Shown here: positions 41,801-43,283 of the stretch, one piece after another | How the letters are laid out: each line of letters begins with the position of its first letter | How positions within the stretch are numbered: the stretch's first letter is position 1 | Assembly: GCF_019175285.1 (NCBI RefSeq) | Contig: NC_056522.1 | Span: 61,927,468-61,991,467 of the forward strand | Direction: 5' to 3' | From: Sceloporus undulatus | Taxonomy: Eukaryota; Chordata; Lepidosauria; Squamata; Phrynosomatidae | Length of the DNA: 64,000 nt | Position numbers and translations under genes: made by a program | The notes under the pieces: generated by a model | What the model saw: only the letters and a program-made list of their open reading frames with translations | What the model was told of the DNA's origin: nothing | Database searches by the model: none

Positions 41801-43283
41801 ATTACATGTATACCTAAATTAATAAAGCAGATGCATTCCTGGGAATTACAGGAATACTTCATTTACAAAGCCTCTAGTTGCTTCACGCTCCATCACCATA
41901 ATCCCAGTGCCAATGCTAGGTAGAAGACAAGGAGGAAAAGGAGGATGGAGCATAAAAAGACTTTGTAAAAACGAACATCTTTGTCAGATTAAACGGTCGT
42001 TATGAGGTGCCTCCGTCACATGCGAGGGGCGGAAATTTCAAACACCCCTCGCCCCTCACACATGACGAGGGTATAAAAATGGTGGTGCCCTATACACATG
42101 GGTGCTGCCATTTTGATGTGACGGACGCCTAGTGTCCGCATGTTGCGGCACCCAGGTGACAACGCGAATGTGCCAATGGCACATTGCGGCGTCACTGGCG
42201 TGCCGGAAAAAGAAGCCACTTTTATATAGCTGCTGCGGCTTGCCAGCGGCATAAATGGCACCACTGCCAGACCGTCCTTTAAGGACGGTCTGTAGTGCGC
42301 CGTAGTTAACTAAGGTATGCCTGTATCTGTATATAGGGACCAGCTATATATAGCATGGAGATGGAAGTGACTAAATTTTCATTACATTTTTTAAAAATTA
42401 ATAACAGTTTCAGAAGTGGAATATGTGGAGAAGCAGTTGAGAATATGTATCTTTTAATTATTTTCCAGTCAGGTATATGGAATGAAAACACAGCAGGGGT
42501 GGAGAGGGGGTCTGACCTTTGCTTTCCACTCAGTTTTCTCTGTTGAAATTGCTCCTCCTCCTATCCTTAAAGCCATTATTTCCCTGTAGCAAAAGCACAG
42601 ATTTACATATGTTTTTGCATGTATTGTCAATAGCAGGTAGTTATCAGTTGCATGTTTTTAGCTTTCCCGAACATAACAGGAAATGTTATGAGCCTGTTCC
42701 TCCTCTTCGCCCTGCTCTCCCGAGCCTTCAGTTGCCTCCCCAGACCTTCAACTGTCTCCGGGGAAGTCCTGCTCCCAGAAGTCCCCCACCCGAAAATCCT
42801 GTCCCCCTCCCGGAAGTCCCACCCCTGGCACTGGGTAATACCCGGTGCTGAAATGCCATTGGGCACTTGGTCTCTAAAAGGTTCACCATCTAAGGGCTTC
42901 ATGGTTTCGCATCCAAACTTTTTCTTGAAAATCCCTCCTCCCTCCTAATGATCAGGTGGTTTAGTATAATCTCTAAAATGATGTTCTCTTAGTATTGACC
43001 CTCAGTTCCTTCAATATGAAAACCCACTGAAGGTTTCTTGTCATACCTTATTTTTGGATATCTTTTCAAAGAAAAGAATAGAGATCTGAGAAATTCTCAG
43101 ATTCTTCAAAATAATAGAAATCTGAAATTCAGCTTTCTTAAAACAGTTTTTACAAAATTATTGTATGATATAATATTGGCTATTTGTATTTTTATGTTGT
43201 ATCTCATTTCTTCCAGGTACTATGTTAGGACCTTCACCTGCTACCCAAGATCAAGAAAAGCCTTGATTCCTTTTATTTTCTGA
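844..43283 (+). CDS. SRD5A2: 3-oxo-5-alpha-steroid 4-dehydrogenase 2 (steroid 5-alpha-reductase 2), five coding exons
   Basis: This ER-membrane enzyme uses NADPH to reduce the 4,5 double bond of 3-oxo-4-ene steroids, for example testosterone to dihydrotestosterone. Five exons join in frame 3' of the exon-1 problem described below. They read [61 protein letters not shown] and [10 protein letters not shown]. These match type 2 much better than type 1: the type 2 enzyme has YCAEYPDGW and RAFHHHR, whereas type 1 has HCAVYADDW. With exon 1 restored the protein has 265 residues, against 254 in human. The 11 extra lie near the N-terminus, in a Pro/Gln-rich loop after YGKHG. The catalytic Glu (human E57) is E67 and the catalytic Tyr (human Y91) is Y102. 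The HHHR cluster and the Arg of SRKAL are kept. The protein is hydrophobic throughout, as expected for a seven-helix membrane enzyme. The ATG at 844 has A at -3 and opens a hydrophobic N-terminus like the human one. Confidence 0.95.
880..1160. promoter_or_regulatory. CpG-rich block over SRD5A2 exon 1
   Basis: GC content is high and CpG dinucleotides are common here compared with the surrounding AT-rich intron. This is the usual signature of a promoter-proximal CpG island spanning a first exon. Confidence 0.5.
1238..1557. repeat. family A foldback repeats (two copies)
   Basis: A diverged two-armed copy covers about 1238-1425: AGCACCTTTGAGGCT on one side, and AAGCTCCTGCTACCAACTTC then GAGTCTC on the other. 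A single left arm follows (about 1437-1557) with GATATAGCTGTGTTAGT and CTTGTAGCACCTTTGAGAT. The first copy starts only about 80 bases inside intron 1. Confidence 0.7.
1558..1768. mobile_element. family D foldback MITE with CCATACAGAC ends
   Basis: The ends read CCCATACAGACAG and, inverted, CTGTATGGGG. The arms pair for about 80 bases: CTTCGAGTCACTTTGGAGG and TTAAATGATGCATGCGTC at left, mirrored by GACACATGCATCATTTAA and CCTCCCAAAGTGACCC at right. The ends resemble those of the 12169-13260 transposon (GGGATACAGACGGGC), so both may belong to one superfamily. Confidence 0.65.
1798..2578. repeat. family A foldback cluster
   Basis: Several A copies lie head to tail. The cleanest is 2157-2420, a 264-base palindrome from CAAAGATATAGCCATGTTAG to the matching TAACACAGCTGTATCTTTG. 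Its arms carry CTTGTAGCACCTTTGAGAC and AGACTTCAGTC. A further left arm begins near 2428 and is cut at 2578 by another element. The piece at 1880-1945 (CTTCCACACTGTGGAAATAA) is of another kind. Confidence 0.8.
2579..2902. mobile_element. TIR element with TTATCAGACA-type ends, inserted in a family A repeat
   Basis: The ends are TTATCAGACAAGGGAAATT and, inverted, TTGTCACACGGGAGGAATT. They resemble the ends of the MITEs at 39671 and 52920. The interior holds two tandem copies of about 70 bases, each with GCAATCATGGGGTTT, TTATTGCGTGA and AATTTCGGGCAATGG. Family A sequence resumes directly on both sides (AGTCTGTAG), so this element landed inside it. A target duplication is not clear. Confidence 0.6.
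2903..3195. repeat. family A repeats
   Basis: Two further pieces carry CAGTCTGTAGAGAGAGGTC, GCACCTTTAAGACC, then CTTGTAGCATCTTTGAGAC and GAAAGAAAGAAGTTGGTGGC, ending in CACGAAAGCTCCTTC. Confidence 0.7.
3279..3432. repeat. family B-like foldback
   Basis: GAATCCTAGGATTTGTAGTT and, inverted, AACTACAAATCCCAGGATTC form the arms around CTGTCAGAGAGGCC. The outer part reads GTCATGGCAGTCAAAGTGGT and ends in CTGCAG, as in other B copies. A T-rich stretch (3199-3255) precedes it. Confidence 0.65.
3433..3510. repeat. family A arm fragment
   Basis: The string ACTGAAAGAAAGAAGTTGGC is followed by GAGCTTTCCTAGGCTTAAGT and CTACTTCCTCAGGTG. This is the middle of an A left arm. Confidence 0.65.
3511..4490 (-). 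mobile_element. tandem run of four ACA-type tRNA SINEs
   Basis: Four SINE copies follow each other, all on the minus strand (about 3511-3735, 3790-4020, 4060-4270, 4320-4490). Each reads TTTCCGACTTATGG or a close relative, then TTGGCAAG, TCTGAGGCTGAGA, TGACTTGCCCAAGGT, TTCGAACCCTGCTCTCCAGA and an end such as CACACTGGCTG. On the minus strand this is a tRNA-like head with A and B boxes, a body, and a BovB-like tail. Between copies lies a shared non-SINE spacer (TTAAATAG...GAATGCMTCTACC), so the run probably arose by tandem duplication. A TG microsatellite sits at 3782-3802. Confidence 0.8.
4536..4754. repeat. family B foldback MITE, clean copy
   Basis: This 219-base palindrome starts GGTCCAAAATGCACTGCAG and ends CTGCAGTGTGTGTCGGACC. 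Its arms carry AATCCAGTTTGAGACCAC, TTAACTGCCCTGGCT and CTACAGTTCCCAGGATTTCC. The loop is CTATTGACAGAAGGCTAAAT. No coding capacity. Confidence 0.8.
4905..5040. repeat. family B foldback, diverged
   Basis: CACTGCAGAATGCCACAACA, ACTACAGTTCTCAGAATTGC, CATGGCAATTAAAGTGGTAT and TTTATTTCTGCAGTGTGGA follow the B pattern with part of the left arm missing. Confidence 0.55.
5255..5620. repeat. family A copy split by a family B insertion
   Basis: A family A left arm (TGTTAATCTGGAATAACAG, AAGGGATCTTGGAGCATC) runs to about 5331 and its right arm (CAAGTCTACAAAAGCTGATG, CAGTTAGTCTCAAGGGTGC) resumes at 5557. Between them sits a full B palindrome, 5332-5556, with CAATGCTAGGGAATTCTGGG and its inverted partner. 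B therefore jumped after A at this site. Confidence 0.75.
5777..6006 (-). repeat. family C repeat
   Basis: It reads ACCAGATATCCTCCTTTTCC, GGACACATCCTCCATTTCAG, CTGTCCAGGGGGAATCTC, GAAGCATGAATTTGCATTTA, TTTTATTTTGTCATG and ends near CATCTGATCACCCTG. The same order appears at 10985 and 54187, and in the opposite direction at 53755 and 55640-56860. The class is unknown to me. Confidence 0.6.
6560..6820. repeat. family B fragment and SINE tail with (ATT)n, inside the hAT element
   Basis: ACACTGCAGAAATAACCCAG and CAATGCTATGGAATTCTAGG are B arm sequence. The later GGGCGATATATAAATAAAT followed by about 13 ATT units (6777-6816) is the common 3' end of a retroposed element. Confidence 0.55.
6834..6969. 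mobile_element. family E hAT MITE, 136 bases, nested
   Basis: Terminal CAGCGGTTCCCAAACTGTG mirrors CACAGTTTGGGGATCACTG. The arms hold GACTTCAACTCCCAGAAGC and ATTCTGGGAGCTGAAATCC. It is flanked by GGTTAGAG on both sides (6826-6833, 6970-6977). The 8-base duplication assigns family E to hAT. One caution is that GGTTAGAG also recurs in the surrounding purine-rich array. Confidence 0.75.
7742..8601. other. intron DNA without recognised features
   Basis: AT-rich sequence with a short GA run (8026-8037). No repeat family or exon was recognised. Confidence 0.4.
8602..8957. mobile_element. Tc1/mariner-type MITE, 356 bases
   Basis: CAGTGGCCCCTCCACTTTC at the left and, inverted, CAGTTGGCCCTCCACATTT at the right are each flanked by TA (8600-8601, 8958-8959). 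The TA duplication and CAGTKGNCCCTC ends fit a mariner/Tigger-like element. The interior repeats pieces such as GAATTCCACAAG and CTAGGAACCTCCAG. Confidence 0.7.
9099..9336 (-). mobile_element. ACA-type tRNA SINE
   Basis: TGACTCTGACTTAATGGCGA, GATTTGTTCAAAGGAGATTT, CATTGCCTTCCTCTAAGGC, ACCCAAGGTCATCCAGTGGG, TTCAACCCCTGGTCTCC and CCATACTGGCTG give the whole SINE in reverse, from BovB-like tail to tRNA-like head. Confidence 0.8.
9420..9540. repeat. family E hAT MITE
   Basis: CAGTGATTCTTCTCAGCC, GGGACTTCATCTCCTAGAAT and the mirrored CTTCTGGGTGCTGAAGTCC, ACCATCTGGGAGACC follow the E foldback plan. Confidence 0.65.
9543..10137 (-). mobile_element. CR1 LINE, 3' end
   Basis: On the minus strand the frame gives [20 protein letters not shown] and [10 protein letters not shown], then [18 protein letters not shown], which is the C-terminal end of the CR1 reverse-transcriptase protein. 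The 3' UTR follows, down to TAGAGTTGGAAGAAACCTC and CATAGAATTATAGAG, the standard CR1 terminus. A short tail-like piece with GGCGGGATATAAATACATAA (9660-9710) interrupts it. 5'-truncated, as usual for CR1, with several frame breaks. Confidence 0.85.
10138..10984. other. intron DNA, one family E fragment
   Basis: Mostly unrecognised. At about 10890-10945, GGAGCTATATTTCCCAGAAT and CCAGCCAGCATGTCCAGAGG look like an E arm. Confidence 0.4.
10985..11225 (-). repeat. family C repeat
   Basis: GGATATCTTTTCCAGGACAT, CAAAATGTCCTCCATTTTGA, AATGAATTTACATTTATATC, TTTAGCTTTTATTTTGGCAT, CCTTGTCCTCCTCTGCGG and ATCTGGTTACTCTGG give a full C unit. Confidence 0.6.
11226..11624. other. intron DNA with a short string shared with 4333
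   Basis: GGGGCCATAAGAAAGGGG at about 11250 also occurs at about 4335. No other feature was recognised. Confidence 0.35.
11625..11842 (-). mobile_element. tRNA-derived SINE
   Basis: Read on the minus strand it begins AGCCCTGGTGGCGCTGTGG and TTAAATGCCTGTACTTC (A-box region), then GGTTGTGAGTTCAATAG (B-box region). It ends ACCACTTAGACACTGTTCG, GTATATTAATGAAGCTG and a CAAA-repeat tail. This is a different SINE type from the ACA family. Confidence 0.65.
11843..12168. other. intron DNA without recognised features
   Basis: No repeat family, exon or motif was recognised. Confidence 0.4.
12169..13260. mobile_element. GC-rich non-autonomous DNA transposon with 18-base perfect TIRs and internal telomere-type repeats
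   Basis: GGCGGGATACAGACGGGC at 12169-12186 is perfectly mirrored at 13243-13260. The interior is CpG-rich, unlike the flanks, and holds CATGACGTCATG (near 12205) and an array of CCCTAA units at 12555-12580. No frame in it resembles a transposase. The long open frames are short of known motifs and overlap on both strands. The target duplication is unclear (CTAT at left, AATAT at right). Ends of this kind and family D MITEs point to a Harbinger-like group, but that is inference. Confidence 0.75.
12555..12580. repeat. interstitial telomere-type repeat (CCCTAA)n, 4.3 units
   Basis: Four perfect TAACCC units plus TA lie inside the DNA transposon, so they came with the element and do not mark an old chromosome end. 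Confidence 0.9.
13450..13655. repeat. family A foldback
   Basis: The left arm has GTTAGTCCGTAGAATAGAC, CTTGTAGCACCTTTGAGACT and GAGCTTTCGTAGAAAGTC. The right arm mirrors it with CATCTGAGGAAGTAGACTTT, GAAAGCTCATGCTGCCAAC and AGTTAGTCTTAAAGGTTC. The two arms meet at ATTATTTGTCCAAATACAT. Confidence 0.8.
13857..14032. repeat. family E MITE followed by an (AAAC)n run
   Basis: GTTCTCAATGTTTGGCCC, TTTTGGACTTCAACCCCCAG, CCAGCATGGCCAATTGCC and GGATTCTGGGAAATGAAGT give the E palindrome. An AAAC microsatellite lies at 14007-14032. Confidence 0.65.
14069..14392. repeat. possible TIR element
   Basis: TATGTCACAACAAACCATG at the left loosely mirrors GCATGTCACCATACAACATG (inverted) at the right. The match is partial, so this is tentative. 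Confidence 0.35.
14772..14981. mobile_element. mariner-type MITE, 210 bases
   Basis: CAGTCGTCCCTC at the left and, inverted, CAGTCACCCTC at the right are flanked by TA on each side (14770-14771, 14982-14983). The interior GAGGTCTGCAGTCTTGAATA and TTCAAGCCTATGGGGTTTG recurs at 28983-29188. Confidence 0.75.
14984..15323. other. intron DNA without recognised features
   Basis: No repeat family or exon was recognised. Confidence 0.4.
15324..16230 (-). mobile_element. degenerate LINE-related repeat (L2-like), split by a family A insertion
   Basis: At 15330-15437, CTAGCTGCTGCATTTTGCAC and AAGGACAGCCCAATGCAG match the sense of 60480-60550. At 15890-16200, TTCAGTTTCAGCTTCCTGGC and ATGTTGAACATCACGGGAGA follow. 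On the minus strand the latter reads [16 protein letters not shown], like an RT palm motif. The whole is old and its class is uncertain. Confidence 0.4.
15440..15766. mobile_element. family A foldback with 12-base target duplication
   Basis: Identical TGCTGTGGCTAA flanks the copy (15428-15439 and 15767-15778). The left arm has CATAGCCACATTAGTCTG and CTTGTAGCACCTTTGAAAT. The right arm has CATCTGAGGAAGTC, GAAAGCTTATGCTACAA and CAGTTAGTCTCAAAGATGC. The centre is a longer non-palindromic spacer (about 15570-15670). The long duplication suits a retroelement (LINE- or Penelope-like integration) better than a hAT or mariner transposon. Confidence 0.7.
16231..17833. other. intron DNA without recognised features
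   Basis: AT-rich single-copy-looking sequence. A short GC-rich patch (16885-16925) has no identifiable content. No exon was found. Confidence 0.4.
17834..18180 (-). repeat. SINE-like repeat with (ATT)n tail
   Basis: A run of ATT units (17835-17880) leads into TTATATCCTGCTTTTCTCCC. Later GGTTCAGCACTTTGGATAGC and TCTGGAGTGGATTTGCTC recur in altered form at 45950-46010 behind the same kind of tail. This supports one retroposed family in minus orientation. Confidence 0.5.
18181..18784. other. intron DNA without recognised features
   Basis: No repeat family or exon was recognised. Confidence 0.35.
18785..19122 (+). mobile_element. Sauria-type tRNA SINE
   Basis: The head GCGGTGGCTTAGTGGTTAAG and GGAAGGTTGGCAGTTTGAGG are A- and B-box-like. 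The body contains GAGTTCCCGTCACTAGTCCC, GCATGCAAATGCAAGTAGAT, CCACTTCTCAGTGGGAAGG and GAGATGAGCACCGCCCC. The element ends in the ACCTTTACCTTTACCT tail that marks Sauria SINEs, known to be mobilised by BovB. Confidence 0.85.
19123..19677. other. intron DNA, A-rich patches
   Basis: Contains A runs (19220-19230, 19580-19602). Nothing else was recognised. Confidence 0.35.
19678..20110 (-). mobile_element. old CR1/L3-type LINE, 3' coding end
   Basis: The minus strand reads [18 protein letters not shown], then [16 protein letters not shown] and [10 protein letters not shown]. This is the C-terminal pattern of CR1-group reverse transcriptases, more diverged than the copy at 9543. A SINE-like tail piece (TTTATTTATTTCATTTATAC) abuts its low-coordinate end. 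Confidence 0.75.
20111..20989. other. intron DNA, one weak family B fragment
   Basis: About 20445-20510 has TTGGGATTTTGTAGTTCAT and a weak inverted partner. The rest is unrecognised. Confidence 0.35.
20990..21349. mobile_element. hAT MITE, 360 bases
   Basis: The ends CAGGGGTAGGCAACCTG and, inverted, CAGGGGTAGGCAACCTT are flanked by a perfect 8-base duplication CCTTAGGC (20982-20989, 21350-21357). The left part is GC-rich (CGGCCCGTGGGCCGGATGCG). The middle carries GTCCTCCATTTTTTT and TTGTCCTACATTTGTCC, which resemble the 6230-6300 part of the other hAT element. TIRs, duplication and length all agree. Confidence 0.9.
21468..21545. repeat. fragment of an ancient interspersed repeat
   Basis: GAGAACATAAAAACAATAATG, CAGATCAAACCAAAGGCC and ATCTAGTCCAGCTCTC form a string seen in many amniote genomes. 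The class is unknown to me. Confidence 0.4.
21603..21835 (+). mobile_element. ACA-type tRNA SINE
   Basis: GGTATAGTTGTTTG and GAGTTCAAATCCCCACTCAG form the tRNA-like head. TCTTGGGCAACTCACACTCT is the body. GGTTGCCCTAAGTTGGAAAA and GACTTGAAGGCACAAAACAA form the BovB-like tail. Confidence 0.8.
21961..22772. mobile_element. long foldback DNA element, 812 bases
   Basis: GCCTGTCTACACTTGGAGG at the left mirrors GTTTGTCTACATGAAGG (inverted) at the right. Internal arms also pair: CCATTTACCTTCCCTCCACC with GGTGGGGAAGGTAAATGCC, and CCAGAGCCAGGACAATTC with ATGTCCTGGCTGTGG. No transposase frame is present. Confidence 0.65.
22773..25959. other. 3 kb of intron DNA without recognised features
   Basis: AT-rich. 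A possible E arm (GATGGGAGCTATAGTCCAAC) is at about 22938. Otherwise no repeat family, exon or RNA gene was recognised. Confidence 0.4.
25960..26578 (+). mobile_element. BovB LINE, 3' end
   Basis: The frame reads [20 protein letters not shown], then [20 protein letters not shown] and VFPITMYG. This is the late reverse-transcriptase region of BovB/RTE elements. Further down, RWIDSIWEA-like sequence leads to GGTTGCCATGAATCAAAGTC and AACTTGAAGGCAGCTAACAA CAACA. That 3' end is the tail shared by the local SINEs. 5'-truncated, with several stops and shifts. Confidence 0.85.
26875..26935. repeat. family A fragment
   Basis: GAGAGATCTTGTAGCACC, TTTGAGACTAACTGAAAGAA and AGAAATTGGC are the middle of an A left arm. 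Confidence 0.65.
27049..27205. mobile_element. Tigger-like mariner MITE, rearranged
   Basis: CAGGTTGAGTTTCCCTTATCC is the left end seen at 37872. The inner part is the reverse complement of that element's middle (TTTCTGATTGTTCAGTGTAC). Confidence 0.65.
27221..27455. mobile_element. CpG-rich foldback MITE with a long hairpin
   Basis: Unlike its AT-rich surroundings it is packed with CpG: ATGACGACGTGAGGCGCC, AATGGCGCACTCGCGACATC, GCGTGACGTGCGGACGC. A hairpin pairs 27351-27381 with 27396-27429, including TACGTATTGACTACGTA. Each arm carries a TTAGGG-type string (CTAGGGTTAGGGG / CCTAACCCTAA). Related sequence lies at 41996-42305. Confidence 0.6.
27456..27727. other. intron DNA without recognised features
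   Basis: Nothing was recognised. Confidence 0.3.
27728..27885. repeat. foldback
   Basis: CACACGCTCCTTACTTGTC and CGCTTTCACTCAGAAGTCTC are mirrored by GAGACTATGAGTGAAAGTG and AAGGTAAGGAGCGTGTGTG. The arms are about 60 bases with a short spacer. It is MITE-like, of unknown family. Confidence 0.6.
27886..28761. other. intron DNA without recognised features
   Basis: Moderately GC-rich in part (27950-28200). No exon with homology was found and no repeat was recognised. Confidence 0.35.
28762..29745 (-). mobile_element. CR1 LINE, 3' part, with a MITE inside
   Basis: From the low end: the CR1 terminus (TAGAGTTGGAAGAGACCCC, CCATCCAGTCCAACCCCCTG), 3' UTR, an inserted MITE (28983-29188), and coding sequence. 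Further up, the minus strand reads [19 protein letters not shown] and [12 protein letters not shown]. This is an earlier RT segment, so part of the protein between is deleted. Confidence 0.8.
28983..29188. mobile_element. mariner-type MITE inside CR1
   Basis: The interior ATCCGCAGTCTTGAATATTC and ATTCAAGCCTATTGGGCTTG matches the copy at 14772-14981. The right end, CCAGCTG followed by TA, matches that family. Confidence 0.7.
29746..30174. other. intron DNA without recognised features
   Basis: Nothing was recognised. Confidence 0.35.
30175..31420 (-). mobile_element. L2-type LINE with internal deletion
   Basis: From the low end on the minus strand: a tail (TATTTCCCGCCTCTCCC in plus), then the C-terminus of the ORF around 30420-30700 ([11 protein letters not shown]-like). 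A jump follows to RT sequence at 30702-31230 ([20 protein letters not shown] and [20 protein letters not shown]). The upstream linker reads [18 protein letters not shown]. The junction at about 30700 skips much of the RT. The family match to L2 of lizards is strong. Confidence 0.8.
31585..31760 (+). mobile_element. LINE ORF-end fragment
   Basis: GGGGCCTTCTCTGTGTTGAC, AATTTGCTCCCAAGAGAG and GTTTTTCTTTTTAAATCATC resemble the final ORF segment and 3' UTR of an L2-like element. Weak evidence. Confidence 0.35.
31761..33057. other. intron DNA with simple repeats
   Basis: A GAA run lies at 32093-32113, an A-then-G run at 32350-32370 and a C run at 32622-32633. No exon or transposon was recognised. 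Confidence 0.4.
33062..34009 (+). mobile_element. solo LTR of an endogenous retrovirus, 948 bases
   Basis: The element opens TGTTACCGAG and closes CTTCCTAACA, giving the TGTTA/TAACA inverted ends of a retroviral LTR. It is flanked by the 4-base duplication ATTC (33058-33061, 34010-34013). Inside, in the expected order, are a TATA box (CCCTATATAAGG, about 33462-33473) and a polyadenylation signal (AATAAA, about 33836). No internal retroviral genes are present, so this is the product of recombination between two LTRs. A 4-base duplication is common among gammaretrovirus-like elements. Intact ends and matching duplication suggest moderate or young age. It looks whole as an LTR. Confidence 0.8.
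34014..34619. other. intron DNA without recognised features
   Basis: Nothing was recognised. Confidence 0.35.
34620..35530 (+). mobile_element. BovB LINE fragment (endonuclease end joined to 3' end), split by a MITE
   Basis: Before the insertion the frames read [19 protein letters not shown] and [20 protein letters not shown], which is the end of the BovB endonuclease domain. After it, [14 protein letters not shown] continues the same domain. The sequence then jumps to the element's 3' portion ([10 protein letters not shown]-like, then AAGCCAAGCCTGACATGATG). Nearly all of the reverse transcriptase is missing. Confidence 0.75.
35044..35297. mobile_element. mariner-type MITE, 254 bases, inside BovB
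   Basis: The ends CAGTGGTACCCCGGGATACG and, inverted, CAGTGGTACCCCGGGTTACG have TA on both sides (35042-35043, 35298-35299). The interior repeats GGTTACGAA and GGATACGAA. It also contains ATCCCATAGGGATTTATTG. A close sister copy is at 59568-59823. Confidence 0.85.
35531..36243. other. end of SRD5A2 intron 1
   Basis: Nothing was recognised except the acceptor: pyrimidine tract TTTTTCTTTACCTCAG ending at 36243. Confidence 0.5.
36244..36407 (+). CDS. SRD5A2: SRD5A2 exon 2
   Basis: The 164 bases encode (R)[37 protein letters not shown], then [17 protein letters not shown]. The acceptor is CCTCAG|GACATT and the donor [27 protein letters not shown] is the most conserved stretch of the type 2 enzyme. 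Confidence 0.95.
36408..37062. other. SRD5A2 intron 2, first part
   Basis: Nothing was recognised. Confidence 0.4.
37063..37440 (-). mobile_element. ACA-type SINE split by a family B-like foldback
   Basis: SINE sequence (CCTTCCAGTTGACTCCGACT, ATTGCCTTCCTCTAAGG) stops at about 37170 and resumes at about 37393 (CATTCCCAAGGTCACTTC). The insert 37173-37390 is a foldback with TACATCTAAACTGCAGAATT, GGAATTCTGGGATTTGTAG and mirrored partners. Confidence 0.65.
37483..37680 (+). mobile_element. 5S rRNA-derived SINE with BovB-like tail
   Basis: GTGCCAGATCTTGTTTGATC, TTGGAAGTTAAGCAGAGTAA, then GTTAGTATTTGGATGGGAG correspond to the 3' two thirds of 5S rRNA, including the internal control region. The tail ATTGAAACGTGACTTGAAG is BovB-like. 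Such 5S-headed SINEs sharing the Sauria tail are known in lizards. Confidence 0.75.
37872..38183. mobile_element. Tigger-like mariner MITE
   Basis: CAGGTTGAGTATCCCTTATCC at the left is preceded by TA (37870-37871). The right side retains TTTCGGATTGTGGAATACT and AGATAAGA, the start of the mirrored end, but the last bases are missing. Confidence 0.75.
38184..39066. other. intron 2 DNA with short repeat tails
   Basis: A retroposon-type tail (TTTATACCTTACCTTTCCA) lies at about 38322. A CR1-type terminus (CAACTCTATGAATCTATGATTC) is at about 38551. A 19-base direct repeat is described in the findings. No exon. Confidence 0.4.
39067..39300 (-). repeat. L2-type tail followed by a two-unit tandem repeat
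   Basis: AACAACAACAATTTCTTACC and CTCTTCCCATGGATCGAGG resemble the L2 tail at 30190. Two units of about 75 bases then follow (CATCAATTAAAAGAACAAAC and CATCAGTTAAAAGAGCAAAG, each with GTGTACACATAT or a near match and TATTAAAACAATC). Confidence 0.55.
39549..39650 (+). CDS. SRD5A2: SRD5A2 exon 3
   Basis: The 102 bases encode [18 protein letters not shown] and [15 protein letters not shown]. The acceptor is TTCTTTAG|GCCTCT and the donor CACAAG|GTAGGT. The INIHSD and LRKPGE motifs are invariant in the 5-alpha-reductase family. Confidence 0.95.
39671..39905. mobile_element. MITE with TTATCACA ends
   Basis: The start TTATCACATGGGGGGAAATC matches the ends at 52920. A strong inverted repeat follows (TAAAGAGGACTTATCCTGGG with CCTGGGATAAGTCCACTTTA, and AACAAATCATTC with GAATGATTTGTTGC). 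The outer right end seems missing. It begins about 20 bases after exon 3. An E fragment follows at about 39900-39945. Confidence 0.6.
39946..41476. other. SRD5A2 intron 3, no recognised features
   Basis: No repeat family was recognised apart from short A/T runs. Confidence 0.4.
41477..41627 (+). CDS. SRD5A2: SRD5A2 exon 4
   Basis: The 151 bases encode [36 protein letters not shown] and [13 protein letters not shown]. The acceptor is TTTCATGCAG|GAGGAC and the donor CACAG|GTATTC. The [12 protein letters not shown] segment lines the cofactor side of the enzyme. The histidine cluster carries the residues equivalent to human H230-H232. Confidence 0.95.
41628..41995. other. SRD5A2 intron 4, first part
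   Basis: Nothing was recognised. Confidence 0.4.
41996..42305. mobile_element. CpG-rich MITE, relative of 27221-27455
   Basis: GTCGTTATGAGGTGCCTCCG, GACGGACGCCTAGTGTCCGC, GAATGTGCCAATGGCACATT and GCGGCGTCACTGGCGTGCC echo the CpG-rich element at 27 kb. CCTTTAAGGACGGTC ends it. Exact ends are unclear. Confidence 0.5.
42306..43216. other. rest of SRD5A2 intron 4
   Basis: At 42685-42860 there is a C-rich patch with repeated GAAGTCC-type units. Elsewhere nothing was recognised. The acceptor tract TCATTTCTTCCAG ends at 43216. Confidence 0.45.
43217..43283 (+). CDS. SRD5A2: SRD5A2 exon 5 (coding part)
   Basis: It encodes (R)[21 protein letters not shown] and TGA. The acceptor is TTCCAG|GTACTA. 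The end [10 protein letters not shown] is identical to the mammalian enzyme. The Arg matches human R246, where mutations cause 5-alpha-reductase deficiency. Confidence 0.95.
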
